Positions 24,201 through 34,540 of a stretch of 64,000 nt of DNA are shown here, in pieces. The stretch covers positions 98,231,583-98,295,582 of the forward strand of contig JAKGHH010000003.1 of NCBI GenBank assembly GCA_022828595.1, in the 5' to 3' direction. Position numbers and translations under genes: made by a program. This DNA is from Nelumbo lutea. Taxonomy: Eukaryota > Streptophyta > Magnoliopsida > Proteales > Nelumbonaceae. The notes under the pieces are model-generated. The model was given only the letters and a program-made list of their open reading frames with translations. It was not told the DNA's origin and did not search any database. Position 1 is the stretch's first letter, and each line of letters starts with the position of its first letter.

Positions 24201-27200
24201 TCTCCTTCCAATCCTTGAAAACTTAACCTTGAAGCTTTTTCGGTTGAAAATCCTCAATTTTTTTCATCAAACGTCTATATCTTTAACCCTCAACTTCAAT
24301 TTTAAGAGGTGGGCCCTACTCCCAAGGCCATCAACATTGAAAGCCAAAAGCAACCCTTCAACAACCTCCTCTGGCCTTCTTACCTCAGTAACCCATGAGT
24401 TTGATTCTTTCTCACCTCCAACCTCCTCATGTCCCACTAAAGAGCATTCCTCCTCTCCCAAAATTACTTCCCCACCCGTTTGTCTCCAACCAACCTTTTG
24501 CCTTCCCCTAAACCTTTCGTCTTCAACCTCCAACTTCCACAACCCAACCTTCTCTCCAACCATAGCCTTTTCTAGCCCTAAAAAAAGCATGTTCTTCTCC
24601 TTCCACGAAAAACCTCATCTCCTAATCTTCACCTGTGAAACAAAGCACCATCAAACTTGGGAGATCTGAAATATCTTCTATCTCCACCAAAATTCTTGCA
24701 ACATCAATTTTCTCCCATCTCCTATTTCTATCGAAACTCAAGAACTTATCACAGAAATTCCCAATTACTTTAAAAGTAAAGGTACACCATGCATAAAGTG
24801 GAACACCCAAGACCACAATCCACATCGCTTTCCTTCTCCATTTTTGAATCATCCTTGCTGCTGGAAACCACCAGCTTAATCTTAAATCGCAAATCACAAT
24901 CCCTGCTCTTTCTCTCTTCTGTCTCCAAAACCCAGTCTACATGAATTCTGCTATGGAACATAAACAAAAACAAACCTCCACTCAGCTTTCCAACTCTCAA
25001 AACTCTTTCCCTCCCCCATTTGAATCCGCACCCAAGCTTCCACTTTCTTTTCTTCCAAATCCAACCCAATGAACCTTCCAAGCAGACTCACATTTAGGAT
25101 CTTCAATCTCTCACAAAACTTCTATATCTGTCTTGCCTTGACTTCCACCACTCCACAGCATGCTTCCATCACGCTTTTGAATTTTGTTCAAGATTCACTA
25201 GCTTTTTGGTCAAGGGAGTTAACATAAGCACAAGACACTCACTACCAAACCAAAGAATAAGCGTACATGTAATTGTATATTATCATTGAGGCCATTTGCA
25301 TTCTAATATACCTATGGGACAACACAATTTTTAAGAAATAATACTCATTTTACAAAACCAAACAACAAGGCAATAGAATAGTTTAACAAAGAAAAATAAT
25401 CAATATAGCTTCAAGCTACTCAGAATAAGAAAAGGACAAATGCATAATGATCTACATGTTGCAATTAGCAACTATAGAAGATGAATACAAATTAAAAATT
25501 TAGGTGTTAGATTTAGCAGCAAATTGGCAATAAAAAAGAAAACAGAGATACATACAGTGAAGAAAGAGACAACATATGCAAAATATGCAAGATAATATAC
25601 ACTTAAGAGACAACATGAATATTGTATATGACAATATAAAGATGAGATAAATTTAAACCCACAATATAAATATATGATATAAGCATCATTTCCAGTGAGA
25701 TACTTATAGGAGCAAGTAAGGCATTTGCCACATTGAAGTGGCACCCCATATAATCATCATTTCCAGTGAGATGCTTATAAGAGCAAGTAAGGCATTTGCA
25801 CATTGAAGTGGCACCCCATAATGAACTTCATACCCAAGGATTTTTTTTGTCTAAAGATCTTACCTGTAAGCTTTTGCAAGTATTATTGGAGTGGGGCTGC
25901 TAAGATTATTGAATGACAGATCCCTGTTTCATTCTATTGTAGTGAATTCTATAGTCTATACACATCCTTACTAAGAAAACAAAGTTGAAGCATGATGGCA
26001 TACATACAAGAATGAAAGGCCCGTGAGATTAGCAACAGATCTAGGAATCTGTCCAGAGAACTTGTTCTTGCTAAGCCGCCTGAAAAGTTGCAAATCTTAG
26101 GAATTAATTAAAAGAATAAAAAGAAAAAAAAATAAATAATTAGCATACCAACAACATAATCAATCATGAGAAAGAACGGATAATTACTAATGGAGAGCAT
26201 ACTCACAGGTAACTTAAATGAGTCAGAAAGCCCAAAGAGCTTGGAATCTCACCCATAAACTGGTTGCCTGATACATCAAGAGTACGAAGCTCCAAAAGCT
26301 TCCCTATCTCAACTGGAACAGGGCCAGATATTAGATTATTCTGCAATAACCTGCAAATCATAGGTTGTTTTGCAATATTCCTTATGTAAGCTTTTGGCAA
26401 TGCAAAATCATGCACAGACTGGAGCACAGAAAATCCCTGATACAGGTTCTGTTGAAATATCAACAAAGCTGCATTCTAATCATATGAGACCAGCTATATA
26501 TACCCTGCTTCAGCATTCGACTTTATCCTTCCATTGTTAAATTGTAAGTCCTCAATCACTTTTCATTACTTCATGGCACTTGGAGAGAACAGAAATCTTT
26601 ATTTCAAGGATTCAGATTGGTCCTCTCTGTCAAAGCACCGTAATTCTTAACTTTGTCTGAATTTTAATTTTTCCATTCCAGAATCACATATAGGGAAGTC
26701 TTAATAACATCAATCATCAATATTTCAAGTATTCTTTAGAATTTTTATATTTATTCTCTCTTGGGACCGAGTGGTGATCAAATAACCACGCCCTAATTGG
26801 GTTGGTTCTCCATACATGTTTATCGCTTGGTTGAAAGAAAATAAGAAAAAGCTAACAAATATTTCTGTATGGATTTTGAAGCCAATAATTGATGTATACA
26901 ATAGGGCACTCATGACTAACTCAATGAGAGTGTGTTCACGAATCATCAGTTTTTACGATACGGTCCAACAATACTTGATTGCCCAATCTTTCTGGTTTTT
27001 AGGTTATATTGTAAAACTACCATATTTAACTTCTGAAAGACTAGATTCACTTTCCAGTGGAGACTGAATATTACCCCATATAATTTGTACCTACCAGAAG
27101 TGTCAGATAGCTTTAAACTATTTAGTCCATTGAATTGAAAGGACTAATTGCAGTGGAAACATCTGTAGGAACTAGGGAAAATTTGAGTTAGGCGAACAGC

Positions 27201-27914
27201 ACTTCCAACTTCAGACAATGACTGTACCAAGAATGCAGATGCGTACTTCTTATATGAATGCAAGCCCACAACTAATCTGAAATTCTGAATCAACGAGTGC
27301 CGCAGAAGGGCCAAAACGTAGCATGACTTACATTGTTTGCAGGTGGCTCAAATTCCCAATGCTTGGAGACAGCAAGCCTGACAATCCCTTACTAGCCATT
27401 TCTCTGTCATAGAAACCACAAAAAGAAGCATAAGGAAAAAGGACAGAATTACAAACTCAAAAATAAAATAAAAGCAAAACATACAACTCAAATAAACTCA
27501 ATATAGGATAAAAAAAAACTGATATTTACTTTCTTTACACTCTTTCAGAAAACAGAAACTGACAGAGAAATTACAAAACCCTCAGGAGAACAACCAACCA
27601 TATTCCACGTGCAAGGATCAACCGAATTAATATCCCATCCATCAAGGACATGAAGAGTATCTTTCAACTTACTTTTTAAAGACATCAAAGTAGCAACTAG
27701 CAAACCCAGAAAAGGGAAAAAAAAGTATTATGTTTATACTTTATATTAAAATCCCCGAAAATAAAAGAACAGCAGTAAAGGCAAAAGTAAGCTTTTTCAG
27801 AAGCCAACTACCTTCGTAGTTAACACCGTTGGGAGAGAGAAGGCTGTCGGAAACGGGAAGTGGAGGGAACAAGATGAAGGAGAAGAACAGAAGTAGCATC
27901 CCACGCGGTTTCAT
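18278..27914 (-). CDS. CIK4: LRR receptor-like kinase, subfamily II (At5g45780/CIK4-like), complete
   Basis: Plasma-membrane co-receptor kinase; Arabidopsis CIK relatives partner CLAVATA-type receptors. Eleven exons join in one frame: 27812-27914, 27564-27696, 27332-27403, 26207-26350, 26008-26079, 25864-25923, 22441-22514, 22213-22359, 21774-22112, 19786-20177, 18278-18595 (1,854 nt, 617 aa; the Arabidopsis protein is about 614). Order: signal peptide (1-24), LRR N-cap with [19 protein letters not shown], about five LRRs on 72/144-bp exons, juxtamembrane, TM helix about 236-258, juxtamembrane [14 protein letters not shown], kinase with GQGGFG (302-307), Lys323, DFG (439-441), APE (465-467) and C-terminal [13 protein letters not shown]. 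The start ATG precedes a hydrophobic leader. Odd: the catalytic HRD reads HKD (419-421) and the activation loop has AVWGT where relatives have AVRGT. Intron 9 holds a solo LTR; intron 6 a LINE-type insertion. An AT-rich TATA-like tract lies near 28150 on the minus strand. Confidence 0.94.
20549..21288 (+). mobile_element. Solo LTR in intron 9 of the receptor kinase
   Basis: A 740-bp unit starting TGTAAG and ending CCTACA, flanked exactly by the 5-bp duplication CCACC (20544-20548 and 21289-21293). A TATA box (TATAAATA, 21103-21110, + strand) is followed by a CT-rich leader-like stretch, as in the R/U5 part of an LTR. There is no internal coding region, so it is a solo LTR, antisense to the host gene. 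Family not assigned. Confidence 0.85.
22804..25179 (-). mobile_element. LINE-type non-LTR insertion carrying only an ORF1-like region
   Basis: A perfect 16-bp duplication, AATTTTGTTCAAGATT, flanks it (22788-22803 and 25180-25195). The left end is a T run, i.e. a minus-strand poly(A) tail, preceded by a typical LINE tail. At 24622-24897 the minus strand encodes [17 protein letters not shown], the pattern of plant LINE ORF1 (DUF4283-like). No reverse transcriptase or endonuclease is visible in 2.4 kb. It sits in intron 6 of the receptor kinase in the sense orientation. The frame is broken by stops and shifts. Confidence 0.8.
25685..25826. repeat. 71-bp tandem duplication in intron 6
   Basis: The unit ATCATTTCCAGTGAGAT..AGGCATTTG..ACATTGAAGTGGCACCCCATA occurs twice in tandem with few differences, inside intron 6 of the receptor kinase. 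Confidence 0.85.
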
Positions 27915-29154
27915 GGGAGACAGAAAACAACAGCGCCAGAAAAGCTGCAGACTGGTAGGTCCTTGTAAGGTTTGTAGACGTTCTAGTTCTAGCTTCTAGG
28001 GCTTTGACCTGAGACCGACAGTTCTCGACGGTATTACTGGCACTAGAGGTTCTACTACTACAGCTGCAAATTACAAATAAACACCCCATTGCCATTGATG
28101 ACGAATCTGTCGCGTCGGGCTGCTCCTCCGGTGCCGTAAAATAATGGAATTATATATATTATTCTTGCAAACAACGAAGAAATTTGAAGGTTGAAGATGG
28201 AAGAGCTCCGAGAGCGGGAAATGGCTTTGAGATGCGGAAATCAAGAAACAGATGTTGTCACCTTTTGTCTCCGTCTCTCTGGTTACGAAACAAGTTAATT
28301 ACGTATTGATGCGTAATTAATAATGTGATTGTCCGCGCCCACATCCACGATCCTGATTCCTATCCGTTGGATTCTAGAGCCACGAGATGCATGAATTTTA
28401 TAATCTGTGGAATTTGGATCCCGAGGTCGTGAATCCAACCCAAGTACCCAACGAGCAACGTGTCAGGCCACAGGCACAGATGAGATGACCTACCCGACCA
28501 GGCGTGTACGTGTAGATTAGCTTTTCTGAATGGCGCACAGTGGAGCCCATTATTAAGGTTGCGTTTGGTTTGAGATTTATATTGATTTCCCTACTTTTTA
28601 TTTCAACACAAAAACAGCATAAAGGAGAATCGAGATACATCGCTCAGCTGGTACATTTTGTTTACATCACAGAGTACAGCATCATAATCATATTGCCTCT
28701 CTAGTGTGGGTTATTACAGAGAACATATTATTTTGTTTAATTACTTGTACGCGTGGCAAGTAGAAAGTGACAAGTGGCAACTCAGGCAGAGCTCTGAAAA
28801 CTAATATGTAGGACCAAGTCAGGTGTACGGAGCTGATGTGGTATATTATGATTGACCAAATTTTATGAACTCTCCTTGAATAGAATTGTAAACAATTTTG
28901 AGCTGGGCTGATTAGTTGTGACACAAACACAAAGCCACGTTGTAAACAATACGAGAGAGAAGCCTTCGCCTTTATGCATTGTGCGTGTAGACTTGTATAT
29001 TTAGAGTGCGGTGGATGCGCTAGATGAACTCCGCTTTAACTTTTCATGCCACATAAACCATCAGACCATAGCTTTCTTGTGTTTGGTGCTTTGTGGGTCT
29101 CACAGAAACCATCAAGCCCTAATAGAGTGCAATTTGTTTCACTGATATTAATAT
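27915..29154. other. Upstream region of the receptor kinase
   Basis: Probable 5' UTR and promoter for the minus-strand kinase (27915 to about 28300), including an AT run near 28150 that could serve as a TATA box. The phrase GGTTGCGTTTGGTTTGAG near 28557 resembles one end of a Tourist-type MITE, but the other end was not found. No other gene is seen. Confidence 0.4.
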
Positions 29155-29163
29155 TTTATCTTA

Positions 29164-29667
29164 GGGAAAATTCAGGATCATTACTTTGGCTCGAGAGACA
29201 ATTTGGTGGTTGAACTTTAAAATATGATAATCTAATACTCAAACTTTTACAATATAATAATTCAATACCTTAACTTTCAAAATGTGACAATCCAGCACTT
29301 GTCGTTAACCAATCCGTTAATAAGTAACATTTTAAAAGTCAAAAATGCCCTTCAGATGCCATCTAATTCTTTTTATCAACCATCCAAACATTAATAAAAT
29401 AAACAGCCCTAAATTCTAGATTCTTCTAAACAATCACCAACTTTTTTTAATAGAAAAAGCTAGGATTGGGGATTGTTCAGTTTTTGTCAACGTTTGAATG
29501 ATTGACAAAAAATGATTGATAAAGAAAATTAGATGGCATTTAAAGGGTATTTTTGACTTTTTAAATATCAATTAATGGCTGATTAACGGACTAGTTAACG
29601 GTAGATTGTCGCATTTTAAGTTCGGGGGCCAAATTGTCACTGGAGCACCAAGTTTAGGAATTTTTCC
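29164..29667. mobile_element. Mutator-like MITE with 9-bp target duplication
   Basis: A 504-bp element whose two halves are nearly inverted copies. The left end is GGGAAAATTCAGGATC and the right end in reverse is GGAAAAATTCCTAAAC. Both arms contain GACAATTTGG and, further in, GTTAACNNATCCGTTAAT-like and GCCATCTAATT words. The flanks TTTATCTTA (29155-29163) and TTTATTTTA (29668-29676) match at 8/9, the MULE target length. Non-coding. Confidence 0.75.
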
Positions 29668-29676
29668 TTTATTTTA

Positions 29677-30226
29677 GGACAAATTTCTTAAATTACTCCT
29701 AAAGCTTAGGAAATCAACTAACTTTACATCTATTGTTTTTAAATTGTGTTTTTAATGTGTCATCATCATTAAATCATAACATAAAAACAAAATAAAATGT
29801 AAAATTTGTCCTCTATCATTTTCCAAATTTTCAAAATAAAGGCCCAACTGTTGAAAAAAATTCACTGCCACTGCCATTACTACATCCATTGTTCACAACC
29901 GCTGTCACTACTATGATAGCTACGCCGTCACTATGATACCTCCACTGGAGCAGCAATGATCCCATTGAGATGTCCAAAAAGGGAGATAGGGAGATAAGAG
30001 AAGGAAATAAGTTGGGAAAAGGAGGTAAAAGGAGGTAAGGTTGGGGTAGAGGTGGAGCGAATGGAGGAAAAGCGGGGGTTGATTAACGATTCCACAAAAA
30101 GCCATATTCACCTTAGTCGTTGTTTTTGTGATTTTGTAGAATAGTTTGTTTTTCAGTTTCCAGAGTTGAAAGGTTCCCGAGAGATAAGAAGAGAAACATG
30201 AAAAAAAATTCCCTTTTTTTCCTCTA
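29677..30226. other. Intergenic DNA
   Basis: A 105-codon minus-strand open frame (29920-30237) is low in complexity and unlike any family I recognise. Nothing else is seen. Confidence 0.3.
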
Positions 30227-30369
30227 TTGATATTCACATCTTTAAAAGATTAAAACAAAACTCATGTAGGCTAACAAAAGAGAAGCAATGGTTTAGTCTT
30301 CCTTTGTTGATATTCACATCTTTAAAGGATGAAAATGAAACTCATGTAGGCTAACAAAAGAGAAGAAAT
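30227..30369. repeat. 80-bp tandem duplication
   Basis: TTGATATTCACATCTTTAAA begins each copy (30227 and 30307), and CTCATGTAGGCTAACAAAAG occurs in both. Confidence 0.85.
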
Positions 30370-30469
30370 CAGATTTCACATCACACTTTTTGTTTTTTGT
30401 TTTGGCCATTCAAACACTTTCCTCATCCCTTGTTTTTCTTTTCTTCTCTTCGCGGCAATAGTTTAAGGG

Positions 30470-31140
30470 GATGTTCTGTAGTGTGGATGAGAAATTGGTA
30501 GATTCCACACCACACCACGGTTTACAATTGTTCTAAACTATTGATAGATTGTGCGGACCAGATCAGTCCACACCCACAGTGGCATTCTGTAGGTGTGGGG
30601 TAGATTGGCCCACACCACACTTTTTTATTCCATATATCTCATATACATTTATGGAAGACCTACATAGTCGATCATAAATGCCTAATTTTTGCATTTTATA
30701 TGGTGAATAAATTGAAAAAAATGCATCAATATGTAAATAACAATTGCATTTTTTAAATAATTAGAAAGCATTATTTTAAATATTAAAAAATAAAAAATTA
30801 ATATTTTAAATATTATTTTATTGATAAAATATTAAAATTTTAATATTTAAATAATGAAAAAAGAGTTGAGAAGGAGAATCGTCGGACTTGTGCTAGAATT
30901 AATATTAAAAACTATAAATTTAAAAATTATTAAAAAATTAAATAAAATGTGAGTAATTTGACTAATATAACACATGTGCATCACACTGAAACCTTCCCAC
31001 AAATTGTCCATACCATAATGTGGATCATCCACAAGAAAATATTATGGACGATAAATTGGGGTGTAACATATCCCTATTCATGCTATTTTGTGGACGGGGA
31101 TTGTCCACACGTAATAAAACACCATATCTTACCGTAGATA
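30470..31140. repeat. Possible MITE with weak inverted ends
   Basis: GTGTGGA/TCCACAC words are concentrated at both ends (GATGTTCTGTAGTGTGGATG on the left; TTGTCCACACGTAATAAAAC on the right) around a very AT-rich centre. The ends match only loosely and no target duplication is certain. Confidence 0.35.
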
Positions 31141-31262
31141 CGACCAATATTTACACACTATCAAATGCCACTTAAGTCTTTCGATCTCCCTCTCCTCTGA
31201 TCCCCCCCCCCCTCTCTCTCCCTCTCCCCTAGTCCCCTTCACCACTTCCCCCTATCTTCCTT

Positions 31263-31432
31263 ACCTCTGCAATTCCATTGAATCTGTCACAAAACCAAAA
31301 TCTAGGACCACCCACGGCCATCATAACTTAACCATCCCCTCCGCCACACCTCTACAACTCCATTGAATCTGTCACCAAACTAGAATCTAGGACCGCCCAC
31401 CGCCATCGTAACTTGACCATCCCCTCCGCCGT
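31263..31432. repeat. 85-bp tandem duplication
   Basis: ACCTCTGCAATTCCATTGAA (31263) and ACCTCTACAACTCCATTGAA (31348) head two direct copies that both end in CCATCCCCTCCGCC. The stretch lies in CT-rich sequence and carries no convincing gene. Confidence 0.85.
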
Positions 31433-32160
31433 ATTTTTGGTCTTCCTAGCACGATAGCACCTTGCGACCACCCAAACCTCTAACTAATACTACCCCTAAG
31501 TACCAATAGCTTCATCCAACCCAACTTGAATCGTAGACCCGAGGAATCATGATTATGTTTTTCTTGTATGCTCAAATACATTGACTTTGACAAACATAGG
31601 GTGGAGGTATTGGCCACCAATGTTGTTGTGCATGAGTTGGAGTTGAGGTTAACGATCACTGCTCTGGTCGACGGCAACCGAAATCACATCGGTGGAGGGG
31701 GTTATCACCACCACTGGGTTTGCTGCTGCTGGAAGGAAGAAGACAATGAAAGAGGAGAAGAAAAAGAAGGGAGAGGGAGAGGGACAAAATGTAAAAATGG
31801 GTTTTAAAAAAATGTATACATTACATGATGTCACGTGTGTATGACTTTTAACGGAATATTCACGAAAGGTAACTTAAGACAATAGTTAAATGTAGAGATA
31901 GAATTAATCAATTAGTTAAACCTTAGGGATAACTTCAGAAATTTGCCTTTTATTTTATACAATCACCTTGCCGTCAAAGGCAAATAATAGAGTATAGAGA
32001 TGCGCTTTGGAGGAACCAATTTAAGAGGGAGGACCAAATCGATCATTCAACTCTTTGGTCGAATAAATTCTTTGGGGAGATTTAACAACCTTTTAAAACA
32101 AGAGATTTAACAACTCCGCGCTTTAAAAAAGTTGAGGGACACCTGTAATTTGTAAGATCA
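31433..32160. other. Intergenic DNA
   Basis: Overlapping open frames on both strands (31480-31834) are probably chance; no motif is recognised. The rest is unique-looking AT-rich sequence. Confidence 0.3.
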
Positions 32161-32168
32161 TCTTATAG

Positions 32169-32345
32169 CATGGTTTTCAAAATCAGATCGGATCGGAAAA
32201 AACTGGTAACTATTCAGCCCCCGGTTCCGATTATACTATAAATCGCTATTTCCTAAATAACCATTGAAAAGGTCAAAAACTGTTGACCCTGGCAGTCGAA
32301 CCGCTAATTTGACTCGGGTAGCAGTTTGCGGGTTGTGAAATTTAT
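32169..32345. mobile_element. Truncated hAT-type MITE (CATGGTTTTC family)
   Basis: The left end CATGGTTTTCAAAATCAG and following GGATCGG, GTTGACC and CGAACCG words match the family of 10800 and 40072. The right inverted end and target duplication are missing, so this is a fragment or an eroded copy. Confidence 0.5.
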
Positions 32346-32400
32346 TTTAATTGGATTTAAAAAAAAACAAAAAATGACATTCATATCCCCCAATTCCAGC

Positions 32401-33264
32401 TGATGGTGCGCAATCTGATCACTCCTAACTGGCACTTGCGTCGCTCTTGAAAGGTACCTGAGATGGAGAAGATGAGGGATCCCCGGGGACTTGCCCAGTG
32501 GGAACACTCCAACACTTAAGTTAGAGTTTTGTGAAAGATGCGAAGAGAGGAAGAAAGCTAAGAGTGCAGATAGCGTAAGTATCAGAAAGTTACCTCTGTC
32601 CTTTGGGATTGGGCTACTTATAACAGAACTCTGTCAAATCAAGCCCACCTGCCTCTGACAAGGCAGGTATAACTGCCACTGCCGTCCTGCCGCAATCGTT
32701 ACAGCCAGGGTTGAGGTGGCACACGCGGGGCCGTCATTGCAGGGTACGTACCTGTCAGGTGTAAGACACCTTCTAAAAGTGGCGAGCACAACACTGTCTG
32801 ACGAGAGATGTGGTTGCAATCTCCAGGTTTGTCAGGTGTGGTGGTCGGGCAGGAGGCCTTCCTGTGATGTGCCGAACTGCTCTTCTGCGAGCTACCCTGC
32901 AAGTGGCGAGTTGTCTATGGCAAGCTACACCGAGTTGTCTCTACCTTGGGGTATCTAGAGGCGGATCAGGGTGTTCCTGTTTGGGAGTGGCCTAAAATCC
33001 ACTGGGAGGAGCTCGGGCATTAGGAAAGGCCAGGGGCCCCCGAACTCAAAAGTAGCTCGGAGCGCCTCAACCTTGGGAAGGAGGTGCAAATTAGGCGGCT
33101 CTCAGCGAGTAGCCTAACCCGCCGGGTTGCCAGACTAAACTCGATGAGCCCTTCCCACCGAGTTGTGGTTGCGCTTGTTGTGCTGTCACGCTAAGTCATC
33201 GCTTGAGCAAGGTCATCCCCATGTGTACCCGTGCTACGAGGTCGAGCCAAATCACCATCCATCA
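32401..33264 (-). repeat. 3' LTR of the deleted gypsy element
   Basis: An 864-bp LTR on the minus strand, starting TGATGGATGGTGATTTGG next to the polypurine tract and ending GCACCATCA. A TATA-like TTATAAGTA lies near 32610, followed by AACTTAAGTGTTGGAGTG, the R/U5 phrase that recurs in the LTRs at 55.9, 60.4 and 63.4 kb. Confidence 0.8.
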
Positions 33265-33572
33265 ATTGCCCCCCACTCCCTGTGCTGGCGATGTTGACCC
33301 AATGTGGGGAGTTCATGACGCGTCGGGTGGATTTGGCTTCAGTACTCATGACACTCCGTCGTGCGCTTCGCCTATCTGGACCGGTCCAGTGACCGGCTCA
33401 ATCAAAAGAAACCCGAGTCGCGTTCGGTTTACGCGTGGACATCACGCGATTTAGACTTCACAGATGCCAAAAAACACGCTAAACTAATTTCGCATCGAGA
33501 AGCTCGTAGCCGATTTCTTTGAGAGTCGTTGGATCATCTCAATCTCGACCGTTAACACCCGAATGCGATGGC

Positions 33573-33943
33573 TATAAATAGTGGGGGACCCTTGGTCGTT
33601 TCTTCGCCACAAAGTCTTCGACGCCAATATCAAGCTCGCGTATGAGGTTCCTAGCTCAGTTATTTCCTCAGTTCAGTTCGCATTTTCTACGATGAGTCTC
33701 CGAGCTTCCTTTTCTTTTTTAAACTTTATTTCCTTTCGTGCTTTCATGTCGTTTAGTGTAGATAGCCTTATCGACGAGCTCGAGGTGGGTACCTCGACTC
33801 AGGGTGGCTCTCCTGCCGCCCAACCGTCCGATGTACGGGTGGCTTTGAGTCATCTGGCATCCACCTCCCACCGAGGTCGGGTGCCAGATCAGTTCGGCCC
33901 TTCCACCATGACTCTGGAGAGACTTCAAGATCTCATACAGAGG
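33573..33943 (+). pseudogene. 5' part of an accessory ORF antisense to the gypsy element
   Basis: A TATA box (TATAAATA, 33573-33580) is followed by an ATG at 33692 and an open frame of about 84 codons (including SVDSLIDELEVGTSTQGG) that runs into LTR sequence at about 33941. The same TATA-leader-ATG layout occurs on the minus strand at 59.5-59.3 kb, also antisense to its element. Fragment of an element gene, not a host gene. Function unknown. Confidence 0.55.
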
Positions 33944-34213
33944 TTCCTGTTTGGGAGTGGCCTAAAATCCACTAGGAGGAGCTTGGGCATTAGGAAAGGT
34001 CAGGGGACCCCGAGCTCGGAGGTAGCTCAGAGCGCCTCAGCCTTGGGAAGGAGGTGCAAGCCAGGCGACTCTCGACGAGTAGCCTAACTCGCCGAGTTGC
34101 TAGACTAAACTCGATGAGCCCTTCCCACCGAGTTGCGATTGCGCTTGCTGTGCTATCACGCTGATGCCCACGTGTACCCGTGCTATGAGGTCGGGCCAAA
34201 TCACACTCCATCA

Positions 34214-34540
34214 CCAGCCTTACGAGTTCGTTCTAACCATTCCAGCCTTCCTTCCTCTCAGACCTCATACCCCGACAACGCAACCGACCTGTGGCAGCCA
34301 CAACCGATGGTGAATCACAACTACGGTGGATTTCCTTCCTCAAAAGGGCTTCATCTATGACGATCGGCAATGCAACCGACGATTACAGCCTTCCTTCCTC
34401 ACAGAAGGGCTTCATTTACAATGACCGGCGACTACAACCTTCATTCCTCACAAAAGGGCTTCATCTACAACAAATTTCTTCTTGTAATCAGCATCAACAA
34501 GGAGCAACAACGACCAACAGTGGGCTTTGAATTTTTTCTG
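34214..34540. repeat. Imperfect tandem repeats containing CTTCCTTCCTCA..AAGGGCTTCAT
   Basis: At least three diverged units of 50-60 bp (about 34319-34470) share CTTCCTTCCTCACAGAAGGG and GGCTTCATCTA-type words. No gene assigned. Confidence 0.6.

Larger units (their letters stand above)
32401..34213 (-). mobile_element. Internally deleted Ty3/gypsy element (Tat-type layout) with target duplication
   Basis: The unit runs TGATGGTGCG...CTCCATCA and is flanked exactly by CCAGC (32396-32400, 34214-34218). Read on the minus strand it holds a partial 5' LTR (34213-33941), an abrupt join into an accessory ORF region (33941-33500), a polypurine tract (33280-33265, GGGAGTGGGGGGCAAT) and a full 3' LTR (33264-32401). 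gag and pol are gone. The 273 bp of the partial LTR match 33000-33264 closely. The family matches the LTR at 59992-60603. Confidence 0.82.

Noticed and set aside
23010..24669. Pro/Ser/Leu-rich plus-strand frames
   Set aside because: They are the antisense of the LINE-type element; the flanking duplication and poly(A) end fix the element on the minus strand.
27820..28095. 91-codon minus-strand frame at the receptor kinase start
   Set aside because: It overlaps kinase exon 1 in another frame; the kinase leader beginning at 27914 joins correctly to exon 2.
28630..28660. tRNA-like B-box wording near CGCTCAGCTGGTAC
   Set aside because: No cloverleaf can be drawn and no partner box lies at the right spacing. 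I saw no tRNA or rRNA gene in the window.
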